From Stomoxys calcitrans (lineage: Eukaryota; Arthropoda; Insecta; Diptera; Muscidae), in the NCBI RefSeq assembly GCF_963082655.1, contig NC_081552.1, positions 69,237,465-69,301,464 on the forward strand: 64,000 nt of DNA. The letters are read 5' to 3'. This document shows positions 49,890-62,454 of this stretch, one piece after another. The notes beneath the pieces are model-generated. The model saw only the letters and a list, made by a program, of their open reading frames with translations, was not told the DNA's origin and did no database searches. Positions within the stretch are counted from its first letter, which is position 1, and the number at the start of each line of letters is the position of its first letter. The translations under genes and the position numbers were made by a program.

Positions 49890-51339
49890 TACAAAACTAA
49901 AATGCTTTTTTATTTTGGGAGTAGCTAATATACATATAAACGCACGCCGATGCGAAGTGTTTTCGCTCTAAAACACATATTTTTATTCCAATTTTTTTAA
50001 ACTTTGGCAGGAGACCTTTTTTTATTCTAACACATTTGTATTGTAAACCCTGGGCAAATCTATCAATGTTTTAGTGTAGGCCCCATATAAGGTTCCATTT
50101 CACAAATAGACATTTTTATATAGAGTTTAATGAAGTGTAAATGAATTTTAGAGTAGATAGAATCCGAGTTGAGAAATGTTTTATACATCGTTGGAAAGGA
50201 ATGAAAATTTCCTTTACGATAAGGTATGTTGCGTAAATATGGCTATAGTGTGTCATGTGCAATTAGGACAACAAAAACAAAATTTGGGAAATTCGACTTT
50301 TTTGAAAAATTGACTTTTTTATTGCCGGTTCCATAAAATGGAATAGAATAGAGATATTTCCATGATTCTTTTTGTGTTTTGTAGAAGAAGTGTTACCAAA
50401 TAAAAGTTTATTTAACATCTTTGCAATAAAATGTGACGTAATACTTGTTTTTTAGCAATGAATATAGCACTACTTGAAAATTGACTTTTTTCAGTATTTT
50501 GATCGCTACGATCTCATTTATGGCTAGGATATGGCGAGACATACCTTAAAATGTTGGGAACATTTTAAGCTTTCATTTAAGTTCAAAAAAAGCGAAAAAA
50601 TCCCCGTGGAACTTTTTTTCCAGTGAGAAACTTTTGAAGTTTAGTAAAAAAATTGGCCATTTTGGTCTTAAGATAACGGTGTTGTTTGATATCGAAATTA
50701 GCCAAATTAGCACTTAAAACTTTTCTTAATACCTCGACTTTGTGAAAATGGAAAGAAATGATAATGCTTTGACGGCCAAAGTTTGCGAAAACTTAAAGGA
50801 AATGGGAGTATCTTTTTTGAAAAATTTTGCAATTTTTTGACAAAAAAAATATTTTTCATATTGAAAACGATGCCATTTTTAAACCGCCAAAGATATTCAC
50901 GTGATTCCTTTTGTATTTTATGCACACATATGCTGGCATAATTTGTGTGAAGTATGAAGTTTATAGCTTTAAAATTGACGGAGTTATTTAAAAAACACTG
51001 AAAAAAACCAAGGCCAAATTTTCATATTTTAAAATTAAACAATTCATAACTCCTTAACAGTACACGATGGCATGGTACTTTATGCATAAGTTTTTTAGAT
51101 CTTGTCAAGCTCTTTCTCTAGAGTCCTAAATCATGTAAATCGGTTGAGTAGATCAAAAGTTATGGCCCCCAGAAGCTTGGAGAAGTCAAAAGTGGTCAAC
51201 TTTGACACCCTGTAGCTCACCCTGTATTAAAGATATGGACCAACAACAGCACTTTTCTGAAAGCCTATGTCCTCCTCTACAAATGTCTAGAACATTTTGT
51301 ATTGCTAAAATCAACAGATAAAAAGTTGTAGACTTATTT
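49890..51339. other. AT-rich, no gene; possible transposon 3' flank
   Basis: No credible ORF. The stretch could be the 3' part of the RAG1/Transib-like element, but no terminal inverted repeat was found. Confidence 0.4.
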
Positions 51340-51995
51340 CCATTTTTTTTGCCATTTGGCCCACTGTGCAACGTTAGTCGAAAACGATCATGGTCCAAGC
51401 ATGGTGAACCAGCTCAAACCACTTCAAAGGCTGATATCCACCAAAAGAAGGTTATGCTGTCTGTTTGGTGGGATTGGAAGGGTGTGGTATATTTTGAGCT
51501 GCTTCCAAGGAACCAAACGATTAATTCGGATGTTTACTGTCAACAATTGGACAAATTGAATACAGCCATCAAGGAGGAGCGACCAGAATTGGTCAATCGT
51601 AAAGGTGTCATATTTCACCAGGACAACGCTAGACCGCACACATCTTTGGTCACTCGCCAAAAACTGAGTGAGCTTGGCTGGGAACTTTTGATGCATCCAC
51701 CATATAGCCCTGACCTTGCACCATCAGACTACCATTTATTTCGATCTTTGCAGAACTCCTTAAATGGTAAAACTTTCGGCAATGATGAGGCTATAAAATC
51801 GCACTTGGTTCAGTTTTTTGCAGATAAAGGCCAGAAGTTCTTTGAGCGTGGAATACTAAATTTGCCAGGAAGATGGCAAAAAGTTATCGAACAAAATGGC
51901 AATTATATATTTGATTAAAGTTCATTCTAAGTTTTATTAAAAATGCATATACTTTTTTTTTAAAAAAATCCGCAATTACTTTTAGGGCAACCCAA
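51340..51995 (+). pseudogene. Mariner transposase C-terminal half with 3' TIR
   Basis: About 185 residues remain (51349-51918) with FHQDNARPHTS, then YSPDLAPSDYHLF, the second and third aspartates of the DD34D motif. The N-terminal helix-turn-helix and first aspartate are missing. The right end carries CTTTTAGGGCAACCCAA, followed by TA at 51996. MITEs M1 and M2 share this 3' end. Confidence 0.88.
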
Positions 51996-51997
51996 TA

Positions 51998-52186
51998 TCA
52001 AGCTTTTTCACCAGTCCAAGACTTTTTATGTGATAATAATCGGTTGATTTTGGTATATTTAACTTCTCTCCTATCTCACGCTCAGTTACATGACGATCCA
52101 ATTCGATTAATGCTTTGATTTAATCATCACCAACTTCATTTGGCCGACCGAAAAATACGCAATTACTTTTTGAGCAACCCAATAGC
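51998..52186 (-). pseudogene. Mariner remnant with helix-turn-helix region
   Basis: The minus-strand reading shows GRPNEVGDD, then ALIELDRHVTEREIGEKLN, the mariner N-terminal helix-turn-helix. The right end is the same type of TIR (GAGCAACCCAA). It is opposite in orientation to the preceding fragment. Confidence 0.75.
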
Positions 52187-52189
52187 TGC

Positions 52190-53360
52190 TAGATGAACCG
52201 ATCCTGGAACTTGACTACTTGAGCTTCTAGAGGGCGCAATACTTATCCTATTTGGCTAAAAATTTGCACGAAGTATTTTGTTTTAACTTTCAACAACTGA
52301 ACCAAGTATAGTCATAATCGATTCATAAACTGATATAGCTCCCTTATAAACCGCTCACAGATCTTAACTTCATGAGCCTCCAGAGGGCGCAATTATTATC
52401 CGTTTTAGCTGAAATTTTGCATAAAGTGTTTTGTCTAAACTTCTAACAACTGCTCTATGTATTGTTCAAATTGGTTGATTACCTGATATAGATCCAATGA
52501 ACCGATCTACCGATTATACTTCTTGAGCCTCTAGAGGGCGCAATTATTATTCGATTGGGCTGAAATTTTGCGCAATGACTTCCGCTTTGGTCCCCAACCG
52601 GTTTATAACTTGGTATGATTCTCCAATAGCATTACAATTCTTATCCATTTTGGTTTTCCCATAAAAAGATATCGGGCAAAGAACTTGACAAATACGATCC
52701 ATGGTGGAGGGTATATAAGATTCGGCCCATCCGAAGAAGTAAAGATATCTGCATGACATTTTGCACAAATACTTCTTATTAGTGAGGGTCGGTTGGTATT
52801 GTAAATGGGCCATATCAGTCCATGTTTTGATATAGCTGCCTTATAAACCGACCTTGAGTCTTGACTTCATGAGCCTCTAGAAAGCGCAATTATCGTCCGA
52901 TTTGGCTGAAATTTTGCATGTGGTGTTTCGGTATCACTTCCAACAATTGCGCTAAGTATGGTTCAAATGAGTCTATGTTTTAATAAAGCTGCCATATAAA
53001 CCGATCTTGGGTCTTGACTTCTTGACTTCTTGAGCCTCTAGAGTGCGCAATTCTTATCCGATTGCACGACGTGTTTTGTTACGATATCCAACAACTGTTC
53101 CAAGTATGGTTCAAATCGGTCCATAACCTGATATAGCTGCCAAATATACCGATCTTGGGTCTTGACTTTTTGAGCCTCTAGAGGGCGCAATTCTTATCCG
53201 ATTTGAATAAATTTTTGCACGAAGTATTTTGTTTTTATATCCAACAACTGTGGCAGGTATGGTTCAAATCGGTTCATAACCTGATCTAGCTGTCATATAA
53301 ACAGGTCTAGGGACTTGACTTCTTGAGCTTCTAGAGAGCGCAATTCCTATCCGATAGAGC
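52190..53360 (-). mobile_element. Two abutting truncated DINEs (A10a, A10b)
   Basis: 52190-52735 has repeat units and the CCATGGTGGAGGGTATATAAG head with a decayed palindrome. 52736-53360 starts in the TTGCACAAATACTTCTTATT region without (GTCY)n and ends inside a repeat unit. Confidence 0.7.
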
Positions 53361-53780
53361 GGGTTTCTCGTAGAAAAAGTAAAGTATGTTTTAGCTAAGA
53401 GGAACATCGTGGGGATAAACCTCTTGTTAACAAATTTGGTTTTCTCGTATACTTTTAAGGGAATTTAGAAAATATGGCAACATTAGCCAGCAATTGAGTA
53501 TTCGCGTACTCAAAATTTTGCACAAAATTTTACGGAAGTCGTTCGTTTTTTAATAAAAAGTGTGTGAGTGTGATATCGAAATAATTTGAAGAGTTTTGTA
53601 AATAAGTGGTTGCAAATTTCTGCTGGATGTTTTTTCCCCCGCAGAAGTTTCAAATTGTTACTGGATAAGTACGCAATATATTCAGAAAACTCAAGTTCCG
53701 GAGAATGAAAAACCTGTGGGTTATTTTGACATTCCATATCCATGATAAGCATTGCCCAAATTGATCTGTAACTTGATACT
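53361..53780. other. No feature recognised
   Basis: Short ORFs only, without domains. It lies just beyond the RTE LINE 3' end. Confidence 0.45.
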
Positions 53781-56700
53781 TTACTCGGCTATGACAGAAC
53801 ATTTGTTCCACTAGCCGAACGTAGATTAGAGTTCCAAGCGCCTCGGTCTTCTGCGCTCATTCTAAAAGCTCTGACACCAAGTTTCGCGGTGTCTCCCACC
53901 ACTTAATCTTTCGGGCTTTTGGTCTTCCCGGTTTGCGTGTACCACCGTGTTTGCCTTCAAAAGACTTCTTTGTTGAAGTTTCTTCATTCATTCTGACAAC
54001 ATCACCTAGGCAACGCAGCCGTTGTATTTTGATACGTATAACTTGCTATTGTTTTCATACAGCTTATGCAGCTCGTGCTTCATACGACGCCTATATTCTC
54101 CTTCAACGCAAACTGGTCCATATATTTTACGAAGAATCATTCTCTCAAATACTCCAAGCACTGCCTCATCTGATTTCACAAGTACCCATGCCTCAGAACT
54201 GTATATCAAGACGGGTAGTATCAGTGTCTTGCATAGTGTAATCCTCGTCTGTCGAGAGGTGGCCTTGTTTCTAAACTGCTTACTTAATCCAAAGTAGCAT
54301 CTGTTTGCCAGTATTATTCTTCGCTTTATCTCAAAACTGGTGTCATTCGTTTCAGTTACGGCGGTACCAAGATATAAAGTTGCTGACTATCTCAAAGTTG
54401 CTATTCCCACCTTTCTCCATTTCCTTTACCTGCTTGGTAATACAGGGTGTTTTGGGAGCTGAAACCATCCATTTCGTCTTATCTCCATTTAACGCCAGAT
54501 CCATTTTCACTGACTCTTTTACGATTCTTTCAAGGCTGCTGTTACTACTTCCGGTGACCGACCAAAACTGGTGTCGTTCGTGTCGGTTACGGCGGCGCCG
54601 AGGTACAATAGATAAAGTTACTGACTATCTCAAAGTTGTGGCTCCCAACTTTCTCCAGTTTCTTTATGTGCTCGGTTGTGATTTTTTTGAGGTTAGGATT
54701 TTCATGCATTAGTATTTGACAGATCACGTGGGATTTCAGACATGGTGTCAAAGAGAAAGATGCTCAGTATGCTTTGACATTTCATCATGAATAGACTTAC
54801 TAACGAGCAACGCTTGCAAATCATTTTCAGTGAATGGGCCCTAGAAAAGTTGGCAGAAAATCCGCTTTTTTATCGACAAATTTTGTTCAGCGATGAGGCT
54901 CATTTCTGGTTGAATGGCTACGTAAATAAGCAAAATTGCCGCATTTGGAGTGAAGAGCAACCAGAAGCCGTTCAAGAACTGCCCATGCATCCCGAAAAAT
55001 GCACTGTTTGGTGTGGTTTGTACGCTGGTGGAATCATTGGACCGTATTTTTTCAAAGATGCTGTTGGACGCAACGTTACGGTGAATGAACACATTTCGAA
55101 CCGAACACTGATTTTGGTAATAAAATTCAATGATTTGCAAGCGTTGCTCGTTAGTAAGTCTATTCATGATGAAATGTCAAAGCATACTGAGCATCTTTCT
55201 CTTTGACACCATGTCTGAAATCCCACGTGATCTGTCAAATACTAATGCATGAAAATCCTAACCTCAAAAAAATCACCCTTTACAAGTCGTTTAGAGAGTT
55301 GGAACCATCCATTTCGTCTTATCTCCATTTAATGCCAGACCCAGTTTCACTGACTCTTTTTCGATTCTTTCAAAGGCTGCAGTTACTACTTCCGGTGACC
55401 GACCTATTAGTGTGCCATATCTATTCACATCTGCATCTCGTATAATCTTCTCCAGCGGGTTATTAATGAGATCACACGATAGGCTGTCTCCTTGTCTGAA
55501 ACCTCGTTTGGTATTAAATGGTTCCGAGAAATTCTTTCCTATTCTTACTTAGGAACGCGTATCAGCAAGTGTCATCCTACAGTCTCATAAATTCTGCAAG
55601 AATACCAAACTCAGACATGGCTTGAAATAAGTTTCAACGTAAAGGGGTATCGAAAGCGGCTTTATAGTCAACCAAGAGATAGTAAGTGTTCATTTATCTC
55701 TCTCGTGTCGTTTCTAACATTTGGCGCAGTGTGAATATCTGGCCCAAGGTGGATTTACCAGGTCTAAAGCCGCATTGATAGGGCCCAATTATCTCATTGA
55801 CTTTAGGTTTTAATCTTTCACACAGTACGTTCGATAGTATCTTGTATGCGATGAAGAGGAGACTTATTCTCCTGTAGTTGGCACATTCCATCTTGTCTCC
55901 TTTCTCTGTACGGGACATAGTATGCAGAGGTTCCAATCATTGGGTATGAGTTCTTCTAGTCAGATTGCGCATATAAGCTGGTGAATATGCTTTATCAGCG
56001 TGTCGCCTCCGGTCTTAAATAGTTCAGCGGATGACCCGTCGGCTCCTCTTGCCTTTTTGTTCTTCAGTCGGGTCACTGTTACTTCGATCTGATTATGACT
56101 AGAAGGTAAACATTCTATACCTTCATCATTGATTGGTTCTGCGGTATCCTCTTCGTCGCCAACGTCGGACACTAGCAGTTGGGTAAAATGTTATTTCTGC
56201 ACCAAAGCAATCGGTTTGATGTTTAATTCTTTCGTAGAATTTCCGGACTTCATTCCGACTCCCGTACATCTCAATTCGCTCACATTAACGTCTTTCCATT
56301 TCCTTTTTCTTTCTGCGGAATAGACTTTTCTCCTCTCTCCATATCTCCCGATACCTCTCCTTCATATGGCGCGTTGCTACTGATTGCAGGGTTGCTCTAT
56401 ATGCCGCATTCTTGGCTTTAGTAGCATCTCGACACTCTTGGTCGTACCATGGGTTTCTTGGAGGAGGCTTCCGGTGCCCAAGTACGGATTTCGCGGCATT
56501 TTCCACGGAGGGGGCAATAGTTTGCCAATGCGCCATTATATCATTGGAACAAGAAGTGATTTTATCAAGCAGTTGGTTCAGTCGAGTGGAGTATGCCGCT
56601 GCCATCTGTTGTGTTTGCAGCATTTCAATGTTCAGCTTCCGTGCAGTGTCAGATCGTACTTTCCTCGCCATGTTCAAACAGGTGCGAACCTTTGCTGCAA

Positions 56701-57370
56701 CGAGGTAATGATCCGAATCTATATTCGCTCCACGGATCGATCGTACATCTACGTTGGATGAATGCCTTCCATCTATCACATCGTGATAAATTTGGTTCCT
56801 CGTATTTTGATCGGGTGACATCCATGTGGTTTTGTGAATATTTTTATGTTGAAATCTGGTGCTACTAACTTCGAAGTTTTTTGCCGCGGCGAAATCTATT
56901 AGCCTCAACCTACTACTGGACGTTATCTCGTGCTTCTCGGCTAAACTTTCCGACTGTTGGACCAAAGTTGTCTTCCTTCCCTATCTTCGCATTAAAATCT
57001 CCCAGAACCATTTTAATATCATAGGCGGGGCAGCGGTCATAGTCTGTCTCTTGGCGTCCTTGTATTCCTGGTCTGCTCGTCCTTGTATTCCGTCGGGGCA
57101 TGAGCACATATAAGGCTGATGTTGAAAAATTTGGCTTTTATGCGGATTGTGGCTAGCCTCTCTTCTACCGGAGTAAAGCTGGAGGCAAGATGTTTCAGTC
57201 TCCGACTAACCACAAATCCACAGTGAATTTCATGCATCGTGTATGGCAGCTATAGCATAGTTCGTCACCCTTTGGTGTTGCAGTGACGCCATTCCCAGTC
57301 TATCGCACTTGTTGTAAAGCTGTAATGTCTGCCTTGTACTTCTCTAATACATCCACCAGCGCGTATACGG
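53781..57370 (-). pseudogene. RTE-clade LINE, two joined partial copies, decayed
   Basis: Minus strand from 57370: an APE endonuclease (KADITALQQVRW; ERLATIRIKAKFFNISLICA; MVLGDFNAKIGKEDN; NIDSDHYLVAAK), a linker, then RT with NKKARGADGSSAELF, CANYRRISLL, YQCGFRPGKSTLGQI, a decayed DYKAAFD region, FRQGDSLSCDL and LALNGDKTKWMV. A fold-back element interrupts at 55280. Near 54555 the sequence jumps back to a second copy of the same RT segment, which then runs to the C-terminus (ERMILRKIYGPV; EGKHGGTRKPGRPK). Many shifts and stops. Such ORFs are often misnamed craniofacial development protein 2-like. Confidence 0.8.
54676..55280 (+). mobile_element. Fold-back Tc1/mariner derivative FB2 (605 bp)
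   Basis: Same family as FB1. The right arm 55087-55280 is complete with TA at 55281-55282. The left arm is shortened to about 54825 and its outer five bases are altered. The core holds a longer transposase piece (EWALEKLAENP, FSDEAHFWLNG, EKCTVWCGLYAGG). It is inserted in the RTE LINE. Confidence 0.82.
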
Positions 57371-57374
57371 AAAT

Positions 57375-57845
57375 CTTAAAACAACTCACTGTTTCAAATT
57401 CCAGCGGAATTGGATAATAAGTGCTTCTTTTACGTGCTTTAGACACTATGTCGCCTGATCGGTCAATATGACAACTATATCTAAATAAAGTCTGATCTGA
57501 ATCATATTAGGATCCGATGAAAGGAGGTTTAAAACAACTCATTTTTTAAAATTTTAGCGAAATCGGGTTATAAATATGGCTTTTATAGGTTTAAGACCCT
57601 CAATTGGCAGATCGGTCTATATGGCAGCTATATCACAATAAAGTTCGATGTGGACCAAAATTCGGGTCGGATGACAGGAGACCTCAAACAACTTATTATT
57701 TCAATTTTAATCCAAATCGGGTAATAAATGCAGCTTTAATGGGCTTAAAAGCTTAAATCGGAAGGTCGTTCTATATGTGACCTATTCCAAAACGTGGGTC
57801 TATATGGTCCATTTTTGGTCCTAAGTCTTCTTTAATAACATCCTG
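57375..57845 (+). mobile_element. Family C-like repeat remnant F1
   Basis: Three diverged units with AACAACTCA landmarks at 57382, 57534 and 57687 (steps 152 and 153). There is no head or microsatellite. Confidence 0.6.
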
Positions 57846-57904
57846 TGCGATGTTTCATCCACCTTGGTTAACTCCTTCCAACTTTATTATGAAGTCTCGA
57901 CACT

Positions 57905-58024
57905 GTGCACCGTAGCGCAGAGATTGTCATGTCCGCCTATGATGCTGAACGCCTGCAAGAACATCAGAATAAATTTTCAGCAGTGGTTATCCCCTCCTAA
58001 TGCTGGTTATCCCCTCCTAATGCT
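57905..58024 (+). mobile_element. SINE fragment
   Basis: It begins CCGTAGCGCAGAG (A box), then TGTCCGCCTATGATGCTGAAC, matching the SINE at 33646-33943. The B box is lost. A 20-bp unit, TGGTTATCCCCTCCTAATGC, is duplicated in tandem at its end. Confidence 0.7.
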
Positions 58025-58118
58025 AACCGTATTGTGGTCAGGCATTCGTAAAGAGATCAGTCCCTGGGTTCGCTATGTAGACCCCAAGACCCACTCATTT
58101 CCCTATCTTCGACCCATC
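58025..58118 (+). repeat. Shared ~90-bp repeat, copy 1
   Basis: Nearly identical to 62641-62735 (CCGTATTGTGGTCAGGC ... CACTCATT). Unknown origin; in both places it is followed by CTTCGA and sequence resembling family B or LINE scraps. Confidence 0.65.
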
Positions 58119-58144
58119 CGTTTAACATGAAATTTCATATGACA

Positions 58145-58380
58145 ATTCCAGAGTATCGTCAATCCAAGACTGTGACGCTGATATCCAATCCGATCCGAAA
58201 CTTTTCCATTACTTCCAGGTTTCCAGTCTCATAGCTGCAGTGGCTGCCTCATAGATATTCTGTATGACTATGGGTCGGACATCTATAACAGTCTCAAATG
58301 ATCTAGTAGGTGTGGTTTTCATCGCCTCGCCTTTGCCAAGACAACAAGTTCTCTAAATCTCTATATTGTAGTTAAGTTAC
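58145..58380 (-). pseudogene. LINE reverse transcriptase thumb scrap
   Basis: The minus-strand reading has TTPTRSFETVIDVRPI, then IYEAATAAMRLETW, resembling the MTPTEAL...LPPLDI...A..AA.RL segment of RNase H-bearing LINEs. Confidence 0.5.
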
Positions 58381-58439
58381 TGGTCATAGAGGGTAATTTT
58401 CTAAGAATTAAAGAGGGGTTTTTTAAAACAAAAACAATT

Positions 58440-58765
58440 CAGTAAAATGCATGAAATATTTATTTGAATCGATAGTACGGTCCATATAATTTAATGTTTG
58501 AAAATTTTTGCATGCAAATGTTGGCCAGTATCTCACGAATAAATGCTTTAATGTTGTCTTCCAATGCATCAATTGAAACTGGCGTGTCTGTATAGACTAG
58601 AGCTTCAAAATAGCCCCACAAAAAATAGTCTAAAGGCGTTAAACCGCACGATCGAGACGGCCAATTGATCGGTCCGGTAAGTGAAATAAAATATTCACCG
58701 AACTCGCCTCTCAATAAGTCCATTGTTACACATGCTATGTGGAACCGTCTTTTAATACCCACCAC
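58440..58765 (-). pseudogene. Transposase C-terminal fragment (FB-related family)
   Basis: The minus-strand frame 58460-58768 contains WPSRSCGLTPLDYFLWGYF, then a SIDALEDNIKAFIREI segment. The third catalytic residue, normally D in SCDLTPLD, is G here. It probably belongs to the same superfamily as FB1/FB2, which lack this region. Confidence 0.65.
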
Positions 58766-60036
58766 CAAAGGATGGAGCTACAATCATTTTGACATTTCGT
58801 TTGCAATACATCGAAATATCCATTTCCGGCCCTATAAAGTATATATATTCTTGATCAGCGTAAAAAACTAAGACGATCTAGACGTGTCCGTCCGTCTGTC
58901 TGTTGAAATCACGCTACAGCCTTCAAAAATAGAGATATTGAGCTGAAACTTTGCACAGATTCTTTTTTTGTCCATAAGCAGATTAAGTTCGAAGATGGGC
59001 TATATGGGACTTTATCTTGATATAGCCCCCATATAGACCGATCCGCCTATTTAGGGCCTAAGGCCCACAGTGAGTAGGCCCTTTGACATCCCTCGTCAGT
59101 TTGGCCCAGATCGGTCCAGATTTGGATATAGCTGCCATATAGACCGATCCTCCGATTTAGGGTCTCAGGCCCATAAAAGCCACATTTATTATCCGATTTT
59201 GCTGTGTTGGGCCCTTCGACGTATGTCTGCAATTTGGCCCAGATCGGTCCAGATTTGGATATAGCTGTCATATAGACCAATCTTACAAATGTGGGACAGA
59301 GGGTTAAGTTAAGCCCCTCGACATATTTCTGCAATTTGGAACAGATTGTTCAAGCTTTGCATATAGCTGCCATATAGACCGATCTCTCGATTAAATGTTT
59401 TGGACCCATAAAAAGCACATTTATCGTCCGATGTCGCCGAAATTTGGGACAGTAAGTTGTGTTAAGCCCATCGACATTCTTCTTTAATTTTTAATTAGAT
59501 CGGTCCAGATTTGGATATAGCTGCCATACAGACCATTCTCTCGATTTAAGGTTTTGGGGCCATAAAAGTCGCATTTATTATCCGATTTCGCCGAAAATCG
59601 GAACAGTGAGTTGTATTAGGCTCTTCGAAATTTTTCATCACCTTGGCCCAAATCGGTCCAGATTTGGATAAAGCTGCCATATAGACCGATATTTCGATTA
59701 AAAGTCTTGGCCCCATAAAAGGCGCATTTATAATCCGATTTCACTGAAATTTGACACAGTGACTTATGTTAGGCTTTTCGACATCCGTGTCGTTTATGGT
59801 TCAGATCGGTTTATTTTTAGATGTAGCTACTTAAAAGACCAATATTTTGTTATACACAATTGAACAATGACTTTTACTTATAAGTATTTGGTCCAAATCG
59901 AAACATATTTCGACGTAGCATAATAAGGTATGTATTTTTTACCTGATTTTGACGAAAGGTGGTTTACATATATACCCGAGGTGGCAAGTATTCAAAGTCC
60001 GGCCCTGCCGAACTTAACGCCTTTTCACTTGTTGTT
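58757..60036 (-). mobile_element. DINE C5 (family C), full length
   Basis: TTTTAATACCCACCACC end, AAAGTATATATATTCTTGATC, (GTCY)n 58887-58902, central 153-type units and a GGCCCTGCCGAACTTAACG head ending CACTTGTTGTT. Confidence 0.85.
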
Positions 60037-60126
60037 AATTCTTAAGACTAAATACATATATCCTTAAAGACTAACATATATAAACAACATTGCTATCAAC
60101 TAGGATTTAAGTATACTATAATTTTT

Positions 60127-61628
60127 ATACCCTCCACCATAAGATGGGGGGTATACTAATTTCGTCATTCTGTTTGTAACTACTCGAAATATTCGTCTGA
60201 GACCCCATAAAGTATATATATTCTTGATCGTCGTGAAATTTTATATCGATCTAGCCATGTCCGTCCGTCTGTCCGTCCGTCCGTCCGTCCGTCCGTCCGT
60301 CTGTCTGTCGAAAGCACGCTAACTTCCGAAGGAGTAAAGCTAGCCGCTTGAAATTTTGCACAAATACTTCCTATTAGTGTAGGTCGGTTGGTATTGTAAA
60401 TTGGCCATATCGGTCCATGTTTTGATATAGCTGCCATATAAACCGATCTTGGGTCTTGACTTTTTGAGCCTCTAGAGTGCGCAATTCTTATCCGATTGGG
60501 ATGAAATTTTGCACGACGAGTTTTGTTATGACATCCAACAACTGTGCCAAGTATGGTTCAAATCGGTTCATAACCTGATACAGCTGCCATATAAACCTAT
60601 CTTGGGTCTTGACTTCTTGAGCCTCTAGAGTGCGCAATTCTTATCCGATTGGAATGAAATTTTGCACGACGTGTTTTGTTATGACATCCAACAACTGTGC
60701 CAAGTATGGTTCAAATCGGTCCATAACCTGATACAGCTGCCATATAAACCGATCTTGGGTCTTGACTTATTGAGCCTCTAGAGTGCGCAATTCTTATCCG
60801 ATTGGAATGAAATTTTGCACGACGTGTTTTGTTACGATATCCAACAACTGTGCCAAGTATGGTTCAAATCGGTCTATAACCTGATATAGCTGTCATATAA
60901 ACCGATCTTGGGTCTTGACTTCTTGAGCCTCTAGAGTGCCCAATTCTTATCCGATTGGAATGAAATTTTGCACGACGTGTTTTGTTACGATATCCAACAA
61001 CTGTGCCAAGTATGGTTCAAATCGGTCCATAACCTGATATAGCTGTCATATAAACCGATCTTGGGTCTTGACTTCTTGAGCCTCTAGAGGGCGCAATTCT
61101 TATCCAATTTGAATGAATTTTTGCACGTAGTATTTTGTTATGATATCCAACAACTGTGCCAAATATGGTTCAAATCGGTTCATAACCTGATATAGCTGCC
61201 ATATAAACCGATCTGGGATCTTGACTTCTTGAGCCTCTAGAGGTCGCAATTATTATCTGATTTGCCTGAAATTTTGTACGACGGATTCTCTCATGACCAT
61301 TAACATACGTGTTTATTATGGTCTGAATCGGTATATAGCCCGATACAGCTCCCATATAAATCGATCTCTCTATTTTACTTCTTGAGCTCACAAAGGGCGC
61401 AATTCTTATTCGAATTGGCTGACATTTTACACAGGTCTCCAACATATAATTTAATTGTGGTCCAAACCGGACCATATTTTGAAATCGCTCTAATAGCAGA
61501 GCAAATCTTTTCTTATATCCTTTTTTGCCTAAGAAGAGATGCCGGGAAAAGAACTCGACAAATGCGATCCATGGTGGAGGGTATATAAGATTCGGCCCGG
61601 CCGAACTTAGCACGCTTTTACTTGTTCT
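60127..61628 (-). mobile_element. DINE A11 (family A), full length, regular array
   Basis: TTTATACCCTCCACCAT end, (GTCY)n 60258-60308, and six repeat landmarks at exact 153-bp steps (60441, 60594, 60747, 60900, 61053, 61206). The head GGCCCGGCCGAACTTAGC is followed by CTTTTACTTGTT. Confidence 0.92.
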
Positions 61629-61672
61629 TTTTATTATTTTTAATGAGTAACTAACTTCAGTAAGATCAATAA

Positions 61673-62404
61673 GTAAGAGCGTGCTAAGTTCGGCCGTGCC
61701 GAATCTTATATACACTCCACCATGGATCGCATTTGTCAAGTTCTATGTGCGGTATATCTTTTTAGGCAAAACAAAAATATTTAATACGAACTGTTATGCT
61801 TTTGGATTTATATCAGGTTATAGTCCGATTCGGACTATGAATGAATTGAATGTTAAACTTTGTTGAAGTCATTGTGTAATATTTCAGTTCATTCGGATAA
61901 GAATTGCGCCTTGTAGGGGCTCAAGAAGCAAAATCGGGAGATATGTTTATATGGGAGCTGTATCAAGCTATTGATCGATTCAGATCATATTTAACACTTA
62001 GATTGACGGTCATGAGAGAAGCCGTTGTACACAATTTCCGCCAAATCGGATGAGAATTGCGCTCTCCAGAGGCTCAAGAAGTCAAGACTCAAGATTGGGT
62101 TTATAGGGCAGCTATATCAAAACATGGACCGGTTTGGCCCATTTACGATCCCAACCAACCTTCACTAATAAAAAGTATTTGTGCAAAATATAAAGCGGCT
62201 AGGTTAACTCATTCGAAAGTTAGCATGCTTTCGACAGACAGACGGACGGACGGACAGACGGACGGACATGGCTAGATCGACTTAAAATGACATGATGATC
62301 AAGAATATATATACTTTATAGGGTCTCAGACGCATATTTCGTGGTGTTACAAACAGAATGATGAAATTAGTATAACCCCATCCCATGGTGGAGGGTATAA
62401 AAAA
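61673..62404 (+). mobile_element. DINE A12 (family A), short copy
   Basis: GTTCGGCCGTGCCGAA head, one to two repeat units, (GACR)n 62235-62271, TATATATACTTTATAGGGTC and a GAGGGTATAAAAAAA end. Confidence 0.85.
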
Positions 62405-62454
62405 ATCTACTGATAGTAGGGGGCTTTATTAAATTTACCCGAATAATGCGGATC

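Noticed and set aside
55694..57237. Host gene related to craniofacial development protein 2
   Set aside because: The motifs are those of an RTE endonuclease and reverse transcriptase, and the frame is broken many times.
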